This document shows positions 37,772 through 45,152 of a stretch of 64,000 nt of DNA, piece by piece (the first letter of the stretch is position 1; each line of letters starts with the position of its first letter). This DNA is from RGIG4079 sp045531405 (GTDB lineage Bacteria; Bacteroidota; Bacteroidia; Bacteroidales; Muribaculaceae). Where the stretch lies: assembly GCA_045531405.1 (NCBI GenBank), contig JAZSDX010000014.1:1-64000 (forward strand), given 5' to 3'. Position numbers and translations under genes: made by a program. A model generated the notes under the pieces. It did no database searches, had not been told where the DNA came from, and saw only the letters and a list, made by a program, of their open reading frames with translations.

Positions 37772-38452
37772 ATGAAAATAGGAATTATCGTGGCAATGGG
37801 AAAGGAGTTGAAACTCTTGTTACCATTAATTGAAAACCACTCTACAATAACAATCAACGACATTGCTTTCCACACCGGAAAGATTCACAACCACGAAGTA
37901 ACAGCCATGCAATGTGGCATAGGGAAAGTGAATGCAGCCATTGGCTCTCTCACCCTCATTGAAAATTTCCACCCCGACTTGGTCATCAACACAGGTGTTG
38001 CCGGTGGCGCAAGTGGTGGCGCAGGAATACTTGATGTGGTGATAGGTGAACGCATCGCATACCATGATGTGTGGTGTGGTCCCGGCACTCAATGGGGCGA
38101 CGCTGCCGGATGTCCCCGATATTTCACAAGCGTTCCCGAATTGGTAGCTCTCCCATGCCTTGCCGAAGATGACAAAGTGAAACATGGTCTTATCTGTTCG
38201 GGCGACATCTTTGTGTCAAAAGTAGAAGAGGTAGAACGCATCAAATCTATCCACCCCGATGTTATGGCTGTAGATATGGAATCGGCATCAATCGCACAGG
38301 TGTGTTACTTGAAAAATGTAATGTTCTTCTGCATGCGTGTGATTAGCGACACTCCGGGAGGTGACGACAATATTGCTCAATATGAAAACTTTTGGGAAGA
38401 TGCACCTCAACACACATTTGAAAAATTAACCCAACTATTGGCAAGTTTCTAA
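37772..38452 (+). CDS. mtnN: 5'-methylthioadenosine/S-adenosylhomocysteine nucleosidase
   Basis: 226 residues. It removes adenine from methylthioadenosine and S-adenosylhomocysteine. Family motifs: IVAMGKELKLL with the catalytic Glu, MQCGIGKVNAA, NTGVAGGA, and DMESASIAQVCY with the Met-Glu pair that binds ribose, then RVISDTPGG. It is followed after 2 bases by luxS, which uses its product, so the two genes form a clear pathway operon for activated-methyl recycling. Confidence 0.95.
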   Translation: MKIGIIVAMGKELKLLLPLIENHSTITINDIAFHTGKIHNHEVTAMQCGIGKVNAAIGSLTLIENFHPDLVINTGVAGGASGGAGILDVVIGERIAYHDVWCGPGTQWGDAAGCPRYFTSVPELVALPCLAEDDKVKHGLICSGDIFVSKVEEVERIKSIHPDVMAVDMESASIAQVCYLKNVMFFCMRVISDTPGGDDNIAQYENFWEDAPQHTFEKLTQLLASF

Positions 38453-38454
38453 CC

Positions 38455-38937
38455 ATGGAAAAGATCGCAAGTTTTACAATAAATCATCTCATAATGAAGC
38501 GTGGCATATTTGTGTCGCGCAAAGATACAACAACTTCGGGCGATGTGATTACCACATTCGACATTCGCATGAGCGAACCTAATCGCGAACCGGCAGTGGA
38601 TGGTGCAGCACTACACACTATCGAACACCTCGCAGCCACATATCTTCGCAATCACACCGAATGGAAAGAGCGTATCATCTATTGGGGTCCGATGGGCTGT
38701 CGCACAGGCAACTATCTGCTCATAAATGGCGACTACACCTCAAGCGACATTGCACCATTGATGCGTGAAACATTTGAGTTTATAGCAGCGTTTGAAGGAG
38801 AAATCCCCGGAGCTACTGCTCGCGATTGTGGGAATTATACCTACAATGACCTTGACTTGGCTCGTAAGGAGGCAAAACGATACCTCGAAGAGGTGTTGAT
38901 GAATCTCCAAGAAGAAAACCTCAACTACCCACAATAA
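38455..38937 (+). CDS. luxS: S-ribosylhomocysteine lyase (autoinducer-2 synthesis)
   Basis: 160 residues, normal size. It cleaves S-ribosylhomocysteine to homocysteine and DPD, the precursor of AI-2. The metal site is complete: HTIEH with His about 54 and His about 58, and the Cys of DCGNYTY at about 125. The catalytic Cys is in GPMGCRTGNY at about 82. It lies 2 bases after mtnN and 9 bases before the AlbA_2 gene. Confidence 0.96.
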   Translation: MEKIASFTINHLIMKRGIFVSRKDTTTSGDVITTFDIRMSEPNREPAVDGAALHTIEHLAATYLRNHTEWKERIIYWGPMGCRTGNYLLINGDYTSSDIAPLMRETFEFIAAFEGEIPGATARDCGNYTYNDLDLARKEAKRYLEEVLMNLQEENLNYPQ

Positions 38938-38946
38938 TACTCCAAC

Positions 38947-39597
38947 GTGAAAGATATAAAAGCCATAAAAGGCAAATTTTATATCCAAGGACTCATTGAA
39001 GAAGGAGAACACGAGCATCAAGACTTTAAGTTTTCCATCTCCGATGCCCGAAAGATAGCCCACAGCATATCGGCTTTTGCCAACAACGATGGGGGACGAT
39101 TACTTATTGGCGTAAAAGACAATGGCAATATTGCCGGAGTGCGTAATGAGGAGGATATTTATGTGGTGGAACAAGCTGCACAAATGTATTGTCGTCCGGC
39201 TCAAAAGGTAGAATTCACTGCATTCAAAACCGAGGGTGGAGCCATTGTGATTCGTGCCGAGATTGCCAAAGCATCACACCGACCGGTTCAAGCACAAGAG
39301 CACGATGGCACTTGGCGCACCTACTATCGCGTGAAAGATGAAAATATCGTAGCACCCGAACTGATGGTGCGAGCATGGCGACAAAAAGAAGCTCAAAAAG
39401 GTTCATTGCTTTCCTTTTCAGAGACAGAGAGTGTTCTCATAAACTATCTTGAAGAGAATGGCAACGCCACTATTGAAGAATTTATGAAAATAGCTCGCAT
39501 CTCACGCCATACAGCAGAAGAAATCATCATAAAACTCTACGCCATCAACGTAATCGACTTCATCTACACCGGAACGGCTTTTAAGATTGCTTTGTAG
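38947..39597 (+). CDS. AlbA_2/Schlafen-type putative nucleic-acid-binding protein
   Basis: 216 residues from a GTG start at 38947. The AlbA_2 domain (Schlafen-like) covers about 20-130: EHEHQDFKFSISDARKIAHSISAFANNDGG, in parts EHEHQDFKF and AHSISAFANNDGGRLLIGV, then KDNGNIAGVRNEEDIYVVEQAA. The C-terminal part (YLEENGNATIEEFMKIARIS, HTAEEIIIKLYAINVI) is a winged HTH. Such proteins are regulators or RNA-binding factors of uncertain role. The 9-base spacing to luxS suggests cotranscription; whether it acts in methyl recycling is unknown. Confidence 0.8.
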   Translation: MKDIKAIKGKFYIQGLIEEGEHEHQDFKFSISDARKIAHSISAFANNDGGRLLIGVKDNGNIAGVRNEEDIYVVEQAAQMYCRPAQKVEFTAFKTEGGAIVIRAEIAKASHRPVQAQEHDGTWRTYYRVKDENIVAPELMVRAWRQKEAQKGSLLSFSETESVLINYLEENGNATIEEFMKIARISRHTAEEIIIKLYAINVIDFIYTGTAFKIAL

Positions 39598-39602
39598 TAA
39601 CT

Positions 39603-39680
39603 TTGGGACAAAAAGTAAATATGAGATAGGATATGGGACAGAATGTAAATCCTATCAGCAAATGGGGTAGAAAGTAAATC
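39603..39680. repeat. Three degenerate direct repeats with 30-bp period
   Basis: GGGACAAAAAGTAAAT (39605), GGGACAGAATGTAAAT (39635) and GGGGTAGAAAGTAAAT (39664) follow one another at about 30-base steps right after the AlbA_2 stop. Repeated subterminal motifs occur at ends of some insertion sequences (IS21-like), but no transposase is here. Confidence 0.5.
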
Positions 39681-39757
39681 CAATTATTAACAATATTTCG
39701 GTAAACCTTTTTCAGTACAATACATTCTTCTATAATTTTTGTATCATATCTTAGTCC

Positions 39758-40293
39758 TTACAATTCTTTGAAGATTTGTGAATTATAAGAGAATTCGGTC
39801 ATCCCAAAATCCGAGTTATCAAAAAACGTATTTCCATAACTATTATAACCATCGCATTCATCTAAATAATCAAGATAGCGTTTCATATGTAGCATTCCAT
39901 ATTCATCGTAATATTGATTATTTTTTATATGACTTTTATCATCACGTATATTTATTATAAACAATAAATAAACTGTAGTATTTTTAACATGCGAAATATC
40001 TATTCATCTATTTTGTTTTAACCCCAATGAATAATAACCAGATTGTAATAATTCTATGCTATAGTGATGATAGACAGAATCATATTCACTAAATAACAAT
40101 CTCAAAAATTGTATATCATAACTCAACTATATAATATGATTTTTGGAGAGATTAATATCACTATTGTTATTCAATGAGTCTAATTTTGCCGATATTGAAT
40201 TTATTTGATAAGAATATTATCTCTCCGTTGTTCAATTTGTGACCAAAAAATTTTATCATCTTTTTTACATCCTTGCATTGTTATCATAATCAT
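39758..40293 (-). pseudogene. Decayed small lipoprotein gene
   Basis: A minus-strand frame starts at 40293 with a lipoprotein signal peptide (MIMITMQGCKKDDK) and stops after 30 residues at 40201. The other frames continue in protein-like sequence: NSISAKLDSLNNN, then LSYDIQFLRLLFSEYDSVYHHY, then a 68-residue frame at 39758-39964. Serial frame changes and stops in one direction suggest one former gene of about 170 residues with several frameshifts. The region is strongly AT-rich. An alternative is chance open frames in AT-rich DNA, though the lipobox argues against it. Confidence 0.45.
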
Positions 40294-40344
40294 AAATATA
40301 ATAAAACATTTAGCAGTTATCTTAAAAAAAATCTAATGACATAA

Positions 40345-41304
40345 TTATATTCCCGTTATTGTAAAACCACTCCAAAACATTGCTCCCTTATACTTTTCTA
40401 TAGAAACTTCTGGTACATATAGAAAGCAAGAATTCTTGTCAATTCCGTCAAAAGGATTACAATAGTACCCTGGATACAGCCAATTCATAGTGCCTTCTAT
40501 ATCAAATCCAAAAGGATTATCATCTACAAATTCAAATGTTGGAGGAGAGATGCTATTACATATTATCTTATTTAGGCTTTTACAACCCCTAAAAACATCT
40601 CTATTGATTTCTTGTGTAGATTGAGGTAGTTCAATACTTGTCAAATTACAACAACCCTCAAATGCAAACGAATCTAGACTAATTATCCCTTGGGGTAAGA
40701 CAACTTTTCGCAAAGAGAAACAATTTCTAAAAGTACTGCTACAAACTCTTTCTACTGATGCAAAATACAATATATTCTCTAATCTTTCACAAGACACGAA
40801 AGCTTTCCATCCAACATATTTAACAGATGGAGGTAATGTTATAGCTTTCAATTTCTTACAATAAGCAAATGCTTCATCTTTGATATGTACTACAGAATCT
40901 GGGATAACAACTCTCTCCAAATTCTCGCAATTTTTGAAGGCTCGCGTGCCAATATATGTCACTGAAGAAGGGATAATTATATCTTTCAATTTTTCACATT
41001 GACAAAATGCTTCAATTCCGATATGTACTACAGAATCTGGAATAACAACTCTCTCCAAATTCTCGCAATTTTTGAAGGCTCGCATGCCAATAAATGTCAC
41101 TGAAGAAGGGATAATTATATCTTTCAATTTTTTACATTGACAAAATGCTTCAAATCCGATTTTAGTAACCACATAATACCGGCCTTTGCATAATATCTTA
41201 GGGGGAATGATAATATGGCTTTCTTTTTTCAACTCATCATTAACCCCAATGATACAGAGACTACATAAGTCATGATCTAAAATATACAAAAATTTATCTG
41301 CCAT
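40345..41304 (-). CDS. BspA-type leucine-rich-repeat protein
   Basis: 319 residues from the ATG at 41304. The chain consists of LRR_5 (BspA) repeats of about 23 residues, for example AFKNCENLERVVIPDSVVHI and AFCQCEKLKDIIIPSSVTYI. These build a curved beta-solenoid used for surface or protein interaction. No signal peptide is seen, unlike surface BspA proteins, so it may be cytoplasmic or lack its leader. Two adjacent repeat pairs are nearly identical at DNA level. It overlaps the 56-codon frame upstream by 11 bases. Confidence 0.8.
   Translation of the reverse strand: MADKFLYILDHDLCSLCIIGVNDELKKESHIIIPPKILCKGRYYVVTKIGFEAFCQCKKLKDIIIPSSVTFIGMRAFKNCENLERVVIPDSVVHIGIEAFCQCEKLKDIIIPSSVTYIGTRAFKNCENLERVVIPDSVVHIKDEAFAYCKKLKAITLPPSVKYVGWKAFVSCERLENILYFASVERVCSSTFRNCFSLRKVVLPQGIISLDSFAFEGCCNLTSIELPQSTQEINRDVFRGCKSLNKIICNSISPPTFEFVDDNPFGFDIEGTMNWLYPGYYCNPFDGIDKNSCFLYVPEVSIEKYKGAMFWSGFTITGI
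40886..41161 (-). repeat. 138-bp tandem duplication inside the LRR gene
   Basis: 40886-41023 and 41024-41161 are nearly identical copies encoding two LRR units each (46 residues). The few differences suggest a recent in-frame duplication. Confidence 0.8.
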
Positions 41305-41464
41305 AATCACTGTCAATATGTTTTATTATTTCTACATCCCCTAAATCATAATTATACTCTTTTTCTTTTTCAAAAAATCTCATTGGTCTTTTTTTACCAG
41401 GATTTTTAGAGGCTATATCTTTTAATTTCTTTTGTTTGTCTGTATATTTTATATTCACAAACAT
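41294..41464 (-). CDS. Small Lys-rich protein (56 aa) before the LRR gene
   Basis: The ATG at 41464 opens 56 codons ending TAA at 41294. The protein starts MFVNIKYTDKQKKLKDIASK and contains KNPGKKRPMRFFEKEKEY, then LGDVEIIKHIDSDYGR. It is basic in the first half and acidic at the end. Its stop overlaps the start of the LRR gene (ATGGCAGATAA), as in coupled gene pairs. No family is recognised. It could be a partner of the LRR protein; a chance frame in AT-rich DNA is less likely given the composition. Confidence 0.5.
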   Translation of the reverse strand: MFVNIKYTDKQKKLKDIASKNPGKKRPMRFFEKEKEYNYDLGDVEIIKHIDSDYGR

Positions 41465-41511
41465 TACATTATTAATAGTTTTTAATTAAATCATTTACAG
41501 AAAGCTGCAAT

Positions 41512-42627
41512 CTATTCCATTTTCTCTACCAATGGGCGGAGGATTGGGAGGAGTTTTGCGGCGTAGTATTTGAAGCCGAGGTCGGTGAGGTGAATACCAT
41601 CAACTGTGCCGTCGTCTTCAACGCCGTCGAGGTTTACACAATCTACATAATACAGATTATTCGCGTTTTCAGCCATCAACTTTTCATAGTTGCGACGGAA
41701 TGCAGCATTTTTGCGTGGGAGATAGTTGCCCATTGATTTGTCGTAACGAGCGTATGGATAAATAGGTCCCTCAACCATCACAATGGGGACGTCGGGACGT
41801 GCTTTGCGAATGATGTTGACAAAATCATATGTGAGGGTGTCGCACATCATTTCAGTACAATTGGGGATTGGGTCAAGAAGGAATAGGTCGGCATCGGCAA
41901 TGTCGGCCATAGCTCGTGCCATGCAGTAGTCCATCTTACCCTCGCCACTAATACCTATGTTCACGATTTCGCAGTTGAGTTCACGACTCAAAATGTTTGT
42001 AGCAGCCATACCTGTGCGAGAGGCACAACCTCCTTGAAGAATACTTGTGCCGTATGCAATGATTTTCTTTTTATCGCTAATCAAATCAGGGTTACCACAA
42101 GTGATTGTTGCTGTGCTATCGACTGCGATATAAAGTTCGTCTATGCCATCATAAAGAGGTAGATACACCATATATTCTTGCATGCGAGGCTCTACATTTG
42201 ACACATAAGTGCTTTTACACCATTTGAGCGAGTCGGTATAAGGACGGTTGGTGTTGACATGACGCCACACCGAGTCGCCTTCGTGTATATAAAGATCGGT
42301 ACCTTTCAAACCTGTGTCGGCCATGTGTTTCATGTGAGTATCCCACAAAAGGCGATATTTCACCCCTACCGAAGTAGAGTTTGTTGCAAAACGCACTGCA
42401 ATGCCCGAACTGCATTGACTACGTTCCCACAACACCTCGCGTACGCTATCTTTGAGAAATGCGGGAAGACGGTCATAATCGCGAATGGTATTTGTCCACC
42501 CACGATTAATTATGCGAAGGTCTTTGGCATTTATATACTTCATCGGTGTTTCATCGGCAGCCTTAGCCACCATGCCACTCAACATTGCCACCACGAGCAA
42601 GAGTAATAGTCGATTGATTGTTTTCAT
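41512..42627 (-). CDS. SGNH/GDSL-family esterase, secreted
   Basis: 371 residues. Signal peptide (MKTINRLLLLLVVAMLSGMVAKA), then an N-terminal beta-sandwich at about 28-180 (RNGW-like GWTNTIRDYDRLPAFLKDSV, VRFATNSTSVGVKYRL) and a C-terminal SGNH hydrolase. Block I reads AYGTSILQGG with the nucleophile Ser, block II IGISGEGKMD, and the last block DGIHLTDLGF carries the Asp and His. Two-domain enzymes like this deacetylate plant or host glycans in the periplasm or on the surface. The substrate is not known. Its promoter (TAAATTTG at 42661 region, minus strand) is duplicated upstream of the next gene. Confidence 0.85.
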   Translation of the reverse strand: MKTINRLLLLLVVAMLSGMVAKAADETPMKYINAKDLRIINRGWTNTIRDYDRLPAFLKDSVREVLWERSQCSSGIAVRFATNSTSVGVKYRLLWDTHMKHMADTGLKGTDLYIHEGDSVWRHVNTNRPYTDSLKWCKSTYVSNVEPRMQEYMVYLPLYDGIDELYIAVDSTATITCGNPDLISDKKKIIAYGTSILQGGCASRTGMAATNILSRELNCEIVNIGISGEGKMDYCMARAMADIADADLFLLDPIPNCTEMMCDTLTYDFVNIIRKARPDVPIVMVEGPIYPYARYDKSMGNYLPRKNAAFRRNYEKLMAENANNLYYVDCVNLDGVEDDGTVDGIHLTDLGFKYYAAKLLPILRPLVEKME

Positions 42628-42648
42628 TGGGTTATTTGTATTTAATTT

Positions 42649-42672
42649 TATAATGCAAATTTACAAGATATT
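42649..42672 (-). promoter_or_regulatory. Promoter of the SGNH esterase, direct-repeat copy 1
   Basis: This 24-base block is identical to 43812-43835. On the minus strand it contains ATATCTTGTAAATTTGC with the -7 box TAAATTTG, 22-30 bases before the esterase start. Confidence 0.65.
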
Positions 42673-42717
42673 GAGTAAAATAAACCTAAGTTGTGGATTT
42701 TTTCATAAATATTTAAC

Positions 42718-43752
42718 TCAGTTAGTATTTTCGTTTGATTTCTTAATTTCTGCTGTAACCAATTCTTGCAATTTGTTTTTAGGCAATAGATATTGATATT
42801 CAGCAACGCCTATAGGTTTATGCACATCTTGTAATGCAAGTTCCACATCTAAATGGTCTTTCTCAGCACAAAGAATTATACCTATTGATGGATTTTCATC
42901 AGGAGCTTTCTCTAATTTATCCAAAAGTGATAAGTAAAAATTCATTTTGCCCACATATTCTGGTTTGAATTCTCCTATCTTCAACTCTATGGCTACCATT
43001 GAACGAAGTCTTCTATGAAAAAACAACAAATCCACCCTATATTCTTTTCCATTGAATGTCAGCACATGTTGATTTCCAATAAAACTAAATCCACTTCCTA
43101 ATTCCATTATAAAAGTGGTAATTTTACTCACAAGACGACGCTCTAATTCTAATTCTTTCAAAGGCTGTAATGCTCCTATAAAACCCAAATTATAACTATT
43201 TCGAAATATCTCATTAGCATACTCAGCTTGTTGTGCCGGCAAAACCATCGCAAAATTATTTGATCGCTCTTCTGCTTTAATTGAAAGATGATATTCTGCT
43301 TTCAATGCGTGGTGCAACATCTCACGCGACCAGCCTTTTGACAACACTTCATTTGCATAAAACACTATCTGTTCAGGCAATAAATCATAACCCATTAATA
43401 GCAAGTTATGCCCCCATGGCAAAACTGCGACAGCTTGTTGCAGTTTTGCATCTTCCTCACAATAACAAAGATAAAATTTCTTCATATCCCACAGATTCCT
43501 TGGGGATAGTCCTATATCTGGATACTTTGATTTCAAATCTATTGACAGCCGATTAACTACACCATCTCCATGTTTGCTATCAAGTTTACGTTGAGCCAAT
43601 AACTTTCCAATCTCCCAATAAGACGATATCGTTATTTTATTTAATTGTTTTGCTATCTGAAAACGAGCTGCATCTATTACTGCGACAGCTTGTTGCAGTA
43701 ACTCGTTATAATCTCTTTCGTCAAATATTTTTGAAACACCTATCCTATTCAT
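42718..43752 (-). CDS. PDDEXK nuclease-domain protein (DUF1016/YhcG-like)
   Basis: 344 residues. The N-terminal helical DUF1016_N domain (YWEIGKLLAQRKLDSKHGDG, LSIDLKSKYPDIGLSPRNL) is followed by the nuclease domain with VDLLFFHRRLRSMVAIELKIGEFKPEY, in parts YRVDLLFFHRRL and VAIELKIGEF, which contains the D...ExK residues. The C-terminal GIILCAEKDHLDVELALQD is also typical. The role is unclear; family members sit in accessory islands and near restriction genes. Direct repeats of a 24-base promoter block flank the gene. Two identical palindromes encoding LQQAVAV lie within it. Confidence 0.88.
   Translation of the reverse strand: MNRIGVSKIFDERDYNELLQQAVAVIDAARFQIAKQLNKITISSYWEIGKLLAQRKLDSKHGDGVVNRLSIDLKSKYPDIGLSPRNLWDMKKFYLCYCEEDAKLQQAVAVLPWGHNLLLMGYDLLPEQIVFYANEVLSKGWSREMLHHALKAEYHLSIKAEERSNNFAMVLPAQQAEYANEIFRNSYNLGFIGALQPLKELELERRLVSKITTFIMELGSGFSFIGNQHVLTFNGKEYRVDLLFFHRRLRSMVAIELKIGEFKPEYVGKMNFYLSLLDKLEKAPDENPSIGIILCAEKDHLDVELALQDVHKPIGVAEYQYLLPKNKLQELVTAEIKKSNENTN
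43424..43444. repeat. Intragenic palindrome copy 1 in the nuclease gene
   Basis: A 21-base imperfect palindrome (ACTGC..GCAGT ends, extended here to AAAACTGC..GCAGTTTT). It is identical to 43679-43699 and encodes LQQAVAV in frame. Confidence 0.75.
43679..43699. repeat. Intragenic palindrome copy 2 in the nuclease gene
   Basis: The same 21 bases as at 43424-43444, in the same reading frame, near the N-terminus (LLQQAVAVID). Confidence 0.75.
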
Positions 43753-43811
43753 ACTAAATGTCGTTTATTCAAATATTTAATTGGCATTAATTTTCGTCAA
43801 TGTAATATAGA

Positions 43812-43835
43812 TATAATGCAAATTTACAAGATATT
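43812..43835 (-). promoter_or_regulatory. Promoter of the nuclease gene, direct-repeat copy 2
   Basis: Identical over 24 bases to 42649-42672, with the -7 box TAAATTTG on the minus strand about 60-70 bases before the nuclease start. The 12-bp inverted repeat AATTAATCACAA/TTGTGATTAATT further upstream (43880-43939) may belong to the divergent DUF308 gene. Confidence 0.6.
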
Positions 43836-44035
43836 ATGTAAAAAGCCTTATCGAAAAGGGGGAAATTCGTTGCAAATTCAATTAATCACAAGTTATTTAT
43901 TTCTTAAAACGCAAGATTTCATTAAATTTGTGATTAATTATTATCGCACCACTTTTTGAAAAAGCATTAAATGAAGAGAACATCATTCTCCCTGAATCGT
44001 TTTATAATATATTAACCCATTAATTCCAATTTAAC

Positions 44036-44638
44036 ATGAAAGCAAAAACTGCTCTTATAATTTCATGTCTCATCATGTTTGCAGGTGTGGCACTAACTAT
44101 TGTTTACACAATGGATGTGTTTACCTACATAATTATTGCCCTTGGTGTGGCATTTATCATTCCGGCATTTATCAATATGGCTATGACCTCAGCCAAAACT
44201 ACAAATGAACCTGAAAAAAAGAGCGTAAAAATACAACGTTTTTCGGGGTTGATTTCAAGTGTAGGTAGTGTTATTTTTGGCATCACAATGATAGGATGGA
44301 GCAATCTGTATGTTCCTTTTCTCCCTATGATTTTTGGCATCATTCTCATTCTTGGAGGCTGTTTCCATCTATGTGCCATGGGGCTTGCTTTTCGACCATT
44401 CAAATTGCCTATTTGGCTGTATATTATGCCATTGGCATTAATCGCAATGGGGTTTGTGATTATATATCTTGAAAACACCACACTAAGCCCTCAACATATC
44501 GTATTAATATCTGGTATAGGGTTGATTATTTTTGCATTGAACGCATGGATAGAGTTATGGTTTATGCACAAGATAACTCGCACCCCAATAAAGAAATCAT
44601 CTGACGAAGAAGTTATTGACATCGAGGCTGTAGATTAA
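44036..44638 (+). CDS. DUF308 (HdeD-like) membrane protein
   Basis: 200 residues with six membrane helices, starting AKTALIISCLIMFAGVAL and ending GIGLIIFALNAWIELWFM. Inner-membrane DUF308 proteins such as HdeD are linked to acid or envelope stress, but no molecular activity is established. The C-terminal cytoplasmic tail is acidic (SSDEEVIDIEAVD). A TAAATTTG box lies at 43923-43930. It is convergent with the next gene. Confidence 0.75.
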   Translation: MKAKTALIISCLIMFAGVALTIVYTMDVFTYIIIALGVAFIIPAFINMAMTSAKTTNEPEKKSVKIQRFSGLISSVGSVIFGITMIGWSNLYVPFLPMIFGIILILGGCFHLCAMGLAFRPFKLPIWLYIMPLALIAMGFVIIYLENTTLSPQHIVLISGIGLIIFALNAWIELWFMHKITRTPIKKSSDEEVIDIEAVD

Positions 44639-44658
44639 TGGAATTTACAGAAGTTCCT

Positions 44659-45141
44659 TTAATTTATTAACCTCACTTGTTTATTAAAGTCGGGGCGCAC
44701 AAGCAATGTCGTTGTAGCGAAACGTGACGTTGCTGAAGAGTTGTATTTTAAGTGATAACGGTCGGGGGCAAGGAAATCGAGCACAAAAGTAGCCGTGTCG
44801 ATAGGTTCGTCGATGTCATTTCCCGGCACGATGCGTTCTTCGATTGTGATATCAAAACCTATAACAGTAATAGCCAACGACACAGCCCCAGATGTTGAGA
44901 CTCCATCTATACCATGACGAAAAAGCACCACTGCTCCATCGTCGCGAACGATTAATGATATCGCAGGTTGAAATGTCATACTCTCACCCCAATTGCGACC
45001 GGAGGCATTTGACAATTCTCCGGCAAGCAGATATTGGCGAGCCTCACCTCGCGAGGAAGGTCGCGCCAAAAATGCCACAATCGCAGCAGCCACTACAGTA
45101 GCCAATACATAAAACTCTACCGACCCAAGAAAATCAGCCAT
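44659..45141 (-). CDS. Membrane-anchored protein of unknown function
   Basis: 160 residues. One N-terminal membrane helix at about 10-26 (FYVLATVVAAAIVAFLA) is followed by a soluble beta-rich domain of about 130 residues (GAVVLFRHGIDGV, AVSLAITVIGFDITIEERIVPG, RYHLKYNSS). I do not recognise the family. It starts 11 bases after mgtE and ends the rsmA-mgtE run, so it is probably cotranscribed with both. A positively charged segment after the helix (RPSSRGEAR) suggests the soluble part stays in the cytoplasm. Confidence 0.65.
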   Translation of the reverse strand: MADFLGSVEFYVLATVVAAAIVAFLARPSSRGEARQYLLAGELSNASGRNWGESMTFQPAISLIVRDDGAVVLFRHGIDGVSTSGAVSLAITVIGFDITIEERIVPGNDIDEPIDTATFVLDFLAPDRYHLKYNSSATSRFATTTLLVRPDFNKQVRLIN

Positions 45142-45152
45142 GAATGAGTTGG

